Program-made: the position numbers and the translations under genes | Source of the DNA: Channallabes apus | Lineage: Eukaryota > Chordata > Actinopteri > Siluriformes > Clariidae | DNA: 64,000 bases | Assembly: GCA_030522415.1 (NCBI GenBank) | Contig: CM060121.1 | Location: 22,789,142 to 22,853,141 of the forward strand | Direction of reading: 5' to 3' | Part shown: piece by piece, positions 59,251-64,000 of the stretch | Position numbering within the stretch: position 1 is the first letter of the stretch | How the letters are laid out: the number at the start of each line of letters is the position of its first letter | The notes under the pieces: model-generated | What the model was told of the DNA's origin: nothing | What the model saw: the letters and a program-made list of their open reading frames with translations, nothing else | Database searches by the model: none

Positions 59251-61010
59251 TGCATCATATGCTCCTACCTGCATCCCTGAGAAGGGATTGGTTCTATATT
59301 GCTGCTGCTGTTGTTGTGGTTGTACTCGCTGTGGTGGCTGCTGTGAAGGATTAGGGGAAAACACCTCATTAGCATCATGCCACTGATCATCATTCAATCG
59401 ATTGTACACATTTTGTCCACTACATCCCTCATCAAGGGCGTTCGTGCGACATTCACGAGCCCAATGACCTTCTTTATAACAATAATAACAATAACCAGAT
59501 CTACGGGGTGCACTCTGACCCTGCAGACCTCCTCTACCTCTTCCACGGCCTCCTCGGCCTCCTCTACCCCCCTTTTTTCCACCTCTGTGTCCTTCACTCT
59601 CCACAAACAAACATGCCACTTGTCTGTTTTCTAAAATACCATCTCCTTCCAGTGTTCTCACATGCTCACCTAATTTTTTAATAGTCATTGTAGAACGGTC
59701 TGACAATTGAAACTTTAAAATCTTCATGATATCTGGTCGACAATTATTCAGGAAGGTGGTAAGGAAAAGTGGGTTAGGGTTTTCTTCAGGGAGGGGCATA
59801 CCACCCAAAAGGGTCCAGGTCTCTCGAAACCTCTGATGTGGTCTCACTCTTTTCTTGTTTACAATTAGTTACCTGTGACAGATCCTGACTAGCTTGTTGA
59901 CGTGCAAGAAGATAAGTAGTTAGCTCATCTTTTAAAAGTTTCATAGCCTCATTAGAATTACCCCAAAGAAAATCATATTCCTTCTTTTTTCGTCTCCCCC
60001 CTCCCTCTACGTCTTCATGTTTCACCACTACAGTCCATCTGTCTTTTTCAGGATCTAAACATTTTACCGTCTTTATCAAATCAGCCTCATCATATCCATC
60101 TCCCAAAACCGATTGCAAAATAAAGCGATAATCCGCACCCACGAGCTGACAGTGCCTGGAAGCCTTTATCAGCATATCAACAAAATGCAAAGGTTTGTTG
60201 GGAGAAGGGAGCATCTTAATAATGTCCTTCAACGTGCTTATGGATGGTGGAAGGATTTTTGGACCCTTTGGTCCCATAGAGAAAACAAACGCAGTGTTTT
60301 CTTGTCGAGGTTTGGGGCGAGACCTCTCATCCGGACCTTCATCGTCCGGAGTTATCAAAATCCTCACCATCAGTATGCTCGGGATCATCCGAAAGAGGGC
60401 TGTCAGGAGTTCGTCCTGACACCTTCTTGGGAGTCTTTCCCTTTCCTGAGGCACACACTTCCAACGAAGGTGAGCACGGTTTTGTGGGTACGGGAGAGAC
60501 AGGCACAGATGGGCAGCTCACAAAAGGATTAGTGGGATTCAAATTAGGATAAATTTTCTCAATTATTTGTTGGTTAGATGCTGATGTTACTATGTCAGCA
60601 TGATATGGAGGAGGGATCGGAAAGGTTGAATGAACGGGCGGCTTGAATTTAGTTTCGGATGTGACCTTTGGAATCTTTTTCTTCTGTATTTTAGTTTCTT
60701 TTATGTCTAAGTATTTATCCCAAAGAGCTTTCATTTCTCCCCATTTTTGATAAAATGAACCCATGTAAGGATAATCCCATCCTGGGTCACCCATACCCTC
60801 ATATATCTGAGAGTAAGCAGAGGCTAGATATTAAGGCTTAAAAGTACCTCCGCGTGGATGGGTTAAAAATTTTAATTGTGGTTCAGTCCACCCTGATAAA
60901 TTATCAAGCCAAGGTGTGGTAAAGTAAGTGAGTCCACACCTATTCATCCAGTCGTGCGGAACCTCTTCTGGGTCCGGCTTTGGATAAGTAGTTGTGTTCT
61001 TATTACCCAT
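59248..61010 (-). pseudogene. Retroviral gag (matrix, capsid, nucleocapsid), damaged
   Basis: It starts at 61010 with MGNKNTTT, an N-myristoylation signal. A TAA at 60833-60831 interrupts matrix. Reading continues in frame through a Pro-rich segment to about 60340, shifts frame to 60454-59786 (capsid-like, MLPSPNKPLHFVDMLIKASR), and shifts again near 59800 to the segment ending at 59248. That last part has an RGG-rich basic stretch and a single CCHC knuckle CYYCYKEGHWAREC, then Gln-rich sequence. It ends in UAG. Confidence 0.82.
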
Positions 61011-61321
61011 TTTATAAATGTGAATTAACCCACGACAGAAAGAACCAATATCTTCAACAAAAAACACACAATACAACAACAAAAGACAACAAAAAGAGCT
61101 CAACAAAGACAACAACAAAGAGCGGGCAACAAAATACAGCTTCCACACTATGCTTCAGTTCAAGGAACTTTTCAGAAGCGAGCGCGCGCTATACTGGCGT
61201 AAAAGCCACAAGACAATCCTCCCCCGTACTATATATGGTCCAGATACTAAAAACCAGGGAGCGTGCTTGCTCTATCCTTATAGAGAAAAATAAAAAAGCA
61301 GCACTCACCTGATTAGAGGTA
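61011..61321 (-). other. Retroviral leader
   Basis: Untranslated leader between the primer binding site and the gag ATG. It is short (about 310 nt) and would hold splice donor and packaging signals; I do not identify them. An upstream in-frame ATG at 61148 adds a hydrophobic stretch (LLLSLLSSFCCLLLLYC) before MGN, possibly by chance. Confidence 0.5.
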
Positions 61322-61339
61322 TCCCGGACAGAGCCCCCA
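61322..61339 (-). promoter_or_regulatory. Retroviral primer binding site, tRNA-Pro-like
   Basis: TGGGGGCTCTGTCCGGGA lies 2-3 nt inside the 5' LTR. It matches the tRNA-Pro complement used by murine leukaemia viruses except for one extra T in the middle. Confidence 0.72.
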
Positions 61340-61647
61340 AATTGTAAGGATTTCTTGTATTTGCTAGACCCCGTCTAGTCAGTGCTCAGCCTTGTATTTT
61401 GCTTCCCGCCTGGCCAGGGAACCCCTCAATAATACACAAGTCCGTGCTTAGTGAGACGTTCAAAGTTTATTGTGGAAGACAGGAGTATATATACGCACAC
61501 ACACAAAGAACCAAGAAAAGGTGGGTGCAGGAGTGTTTACATCTGGTCAGGAATGTTTAGAAAAGATACGGTAAAGAAGAACATAAAATTGGGAGTAGCT
61601 CTGCATTTACGAGCGTTCAACAGTTTTACGACCTTTAACATAAACTA

Positions 61648-63212
61648 CAAACCAGATTCCAAAAAAGTTGGGACACTAAACAACTTGTGAATAAAAACTG
61701 AATGCAATGATGTGGAGATGTCAATATTTTATTCAGAATAGAACATAAATCACGGAGCAAAAGTTTAAAATGAGAAAATGTATCATTTTAAGGGAAAAAT
61801 ATGGTGAATCAAAATATCATGGTGTCAACAAATCCCAAAAAAGTTGGGACAAGGCCATTTTCACCACTGTGTGGCATCTCCCCTTCTTCTTACAACACTC
61901 AACAGACGTCTGGGGACTGAGGAGACCAGTTTCTCAAGTTTAGAAATAGGAATGCTCTCTCCAACTGTTCAATCGTCTTGGGCCTTCTTTGTTGCACATT
62001 CCTCTTTATGGTGCGCCAAATGTTCTCTATAGGGGAAAGATCTGGACTGCAGACTGGCCATTTCAGTACCCGGATCCTTCTCCGACGCAGCCATGATGTT
62101 GTGATTGATGCAGAATGTGGTCTGGCATTATCTTGTTGAAAAATGCAGGGTCTTCCCTGAAAGAGATGACGTCTGGATGGGAGCATATGTTGTTCTAGAA
62201 CCTGAATATATTTTTCTGCATTGATGGTGCCTTTCCAGACATGCAAGCTGCCCATGCCATACGTACTCATGCAACCCCATACCATCAGAGATGCAGACTT
62301 CTGAACTGAGCGTTGATAACAACTTGGGTTGTCCTTGTCCTCTTTCGTCCGGATGACATGGCGTCCCACATTTCCAACAAGAACTTCGAATCGTGACTCG
62401 TCTGACCACAGAACAGTCTTCCATTTTGCCACACTCCATTTTAAATGATCCCTGGCCCAATGAAAACGCCTGTGCTTGTGCATCTTGCTTAGAAATGGCT
62501 TCTTCTTTGCACTGTAGAGTTTCAGCTGGCAACGGCGGATGGCACGGTGGATTGTGTTCACTGACAATGGTTTTTGGAAGTATTCCTGAGCCCATTCTGT
62601 GATTTCCTTTACAGTAGCATTCCTGTTTGTGGTGCAGTGTCGTTTAAGGGGCCGGAGATCACGGGCATCCAGTATGGTTTTACGCCCTTGACCCTTACGC
62701 ACAGAGATTGTTCCAGATTCTCTGAATCATCGGATGATATTATGCACAGTTGATGATGATAACTGCAAAGTCTTTGCAATTTTTCGCTGGGTAACACCTT
62801 TCTGATATTGCTCCACTATCTTTCTGCGCAACATTGTGGGAATTGGTGATCCTCTACCCATCTTGGCTTCTGAGAGACACTGCCACTCTGAGAAGCTCTT
62901 TTTATACCCAATCATGTTGCCAATTAACCTAATTCCTGTTAATTGGTCTTCCAGCTCTTCGTTATGCTCAAATTTACTTTTTCCAGCCTCTTATTGCTAC
63001 TTGTCCCAACTTTTTTGGGATTTGTTGACACTGTGAAATTTGGAATCAACATATTTTTCCTTTAAAATTATACATTTTCTCTGATTAAACTTTTGATCTG
63101 TCATCTATGTTCTATTCTGAATAAAATATTGACATTTGCCATCTCCACATCATTGCATTCAGTTTTTATTCACAATTTGTTTAGTGTCCCAACTTTTTTG
63201 GAATCCGGTTTG
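61648..63212 (-). mobile_element. Tc1/mariner element in the retroviral 5' LTR
   Basis: 1565 bp, starting CAAACCAGATTCCAAAAAAG and ending in the inverted counterpart, flanked by TA (61646-61647, 63213-63214). Inverted repeats extend at least ~90 bp and contain repeated TTGGGACACTAAAC/AAAAAAGTTGGGA motifs, also internally (61838, 63005). Confidence 0.92.
61899..62915 (-). pseudogene. Tc1/mariner transposase with one TGA stop and a C-terminal frameshift
   Basis: The frame starts near 62915 and has an HTH (MLRRKIVEQYQKGVTQRKIA, LSSSTVHNIIR). A TGA at 62729-62727 interrupts it; reading continues in the same frame to 61899. The catalytic triad is in VLWSDESRFE, FQQDNARPHSA and DLSPIENIW. The end (FLFLNLRNWSPQSPDVC) is out of frame relative to the family's usual basic tail. 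It is inactive as it stands, but close to full length (about 340 codons). Confidence 0.88.
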
Positions 63213-63336
63213 TACTATAGGAGGTGTTTATTGAAAGTGCAGCTTGTGTCGAGGTAAGAGAAAGAAGTAACATTCTGTTCTCACGCACACAGAATATCAT
63301 AAAACATACTAAAAATCAAATATTCCCTACAGTGTG

Positions 63337-64000
63337 ACAAATACAACATAACATAATACTTTGTGGTGTTGAGGTGATGAGTTGAGGTAGTGCAGAACCA
63401 ATAAACTGTTGGGAACTTTTTCAGAGACCAGGAGACGTTGGGATATCATTCAAGCAGAAGTTACTCTTTATTGAGAACTCGCCGAGCGTCGCTGTAGTCA
63501 TCCAAGTCTTTCTTACAACATACTCTTCAAGGGGGAGGGATACAAAGAGGTGGAGACAATCTAAACAAAGCATAGTGTGGTACCGGAGGCAGCCTGGTAA
63601 CGGAAGTTCCCCAGCCCTGATCTCATCAGCATAACAGTGGCTTTCAAATGCATAGGTGTTAATCTAATCAGCCTGACAGTATCGCCCAAACCTTTACATT
63701 ATCATAGAGACAAAGGCACTGCCTGGCTTTGAGATTAGTATTTACATTGACTTTGGGACCCTATCCAGCGGTCCAGGAAGTACATAAAAACAAAAGGTTA
63801 ATGTCTCTGACACCTGGCCTACCAGACTTGTATCTTCTTAGAATGTCACCAACTTTACCTTAAAATGTAAAACCCAATGTACATAACTTGTTCAGTTTAT
63901 ATACTATTACGTTGGAAGCTAGATTTAACATTTGATAAATTTGTAATCCTACAAAACATTCCTTAAAGTAGCAGCAAGAATTAGTGCAAAAAGTAATCCA
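63337..64000. other. Flank of the retrovirus; possible start of another repeat
   Basis: The first ~60 bp continue the LINE-like sequence split by the retrovirus. From about 63410 there is a possible LTR start (TGTTGGGAAC) and, near 63462, CTCTTTATTGAG, a minus-strand AATAAAG. Its partner would be outside the window. No coding frame is seen. Confidence 0.3.

Larger units (their letters stand above)
46499..63331 (-). mobile_element. Class I (gamma/epsilon-like) endogenous retrovirus, heavily interrupted
   Basis: A minus-strand provirus bounded by LTRs starting TGTAAGG and ending CCCTACA, with a 5-bp target duplication GTGTG (46494-46498, 63332-63336). The order gag, protease, RT, RNase H, integrase is clear; no env is recognised. 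Class I features are a primer site close to tRNA-Pro, a single CCHC knuckle, an N-myristoylation start in gag, and gag and pol in the same frame separated by one UAG. It is inactive: gag has stops and frameshifts, and pol is split by a SINE and two Gypsy elements. Confidence 0.9.
61343..63331 (-). repeat. Retroviral 5' LTR, interrupted by a mariner/Tc1 element
   Basis: The LTR parts 61343-61647 and 63213-63331 match the 3' LTR with few differences (for example GTGCAGGAGTG against GTGCAGGTGTG). The insertion duplicated the TA at 61646-61647. Confidence 0.9.

Overview
The window looks like a vertebrate, very probably teleost fish, chromosome. The evidence is its transposon load: Tc1/mariner and hAT DNA transposons, chromodomain Ty3/Gypsy (Tf1/sushi-like) elements, L2/Rex-like LINEs, tRNA-derived SINEs and a class I endogenous retrovirus, plus one spliced animal-type serine protease gene. 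I cannot fix the species from sequence alone. No bacterial or phage gene organisation is present.

The only host gene I can support is a minus-strand trypsin-like serine protease (exons 23063-23003, 4699-4537, 4335-4067, 2775-2630, 2528-2259). All splice sites are GT/AG, all phases match, and the exons add up to 909 nt (302 codons plus stop). Exon 1 carries only the signal peptide; intron 1 is about 18.3 kb and is filled with nested transposons. In 4.9-15.5 kb it holds a decayed Gypsy element (Gypsy-1, 5474-11472, TSD AAATA) and a Tc1-like element (13410-15021). In 15.98-21.93 kb it holds a three-level nest: hAT-A (TSD CTCTATGG) contains element K copy 1, which contains hAT-B (TSD TTCAGCTA), which contains an array of perfect-hairpin minisatellite units.

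From 23 to 46 kb, upstream of the protease gene, I see only repeats: LINE fragments, a tRNA-derived SINE with a 14-bp TSD (24562-25016), a short hAT-B copy (25975-26493), element K copies 2 and 3 (26532-33302 and 38677-45796), a hAT with BED-finger remnants (27825-29888), hAT-C (34642-38134) splitting a Tc1 fragment, and, inside K copy 3, a nearly intact young Gypsy element (Gypsy-4, 40143-45603; LTRs differ at 6 of 565 positions; one 1464-codon gag-pol frame).

From 46.5 to 63.3 kb lies a minus-strand class I endogenous retrovirus (TSD GTGTG) with gag, protease, RT, RNase H and integrase remnants but no recognisable env. It has been hit by at least four later insertions: a SINE, Gypsy-2 (50647-56611, itself carrying a 3.3-kb LINE with an intact 993-codon ORF in its 5' LTR), Gypsy-3 (56647-58413), and a mariner/Tc1-type element in its 5' LTR (61648-63212).

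The most interesting mechanistic signal is that three different Gypsy elements each show a 9-nt segment 2 nt past the 5' LTR that is the exact reverse complement of a 9-nt segment in the same LTR about 30 nt downstream of a TATA-like box. That is the arrangement expected for self-primed reverse transcription (Tf1/sushi mode). I found no gene cluster that I would call a new host system.
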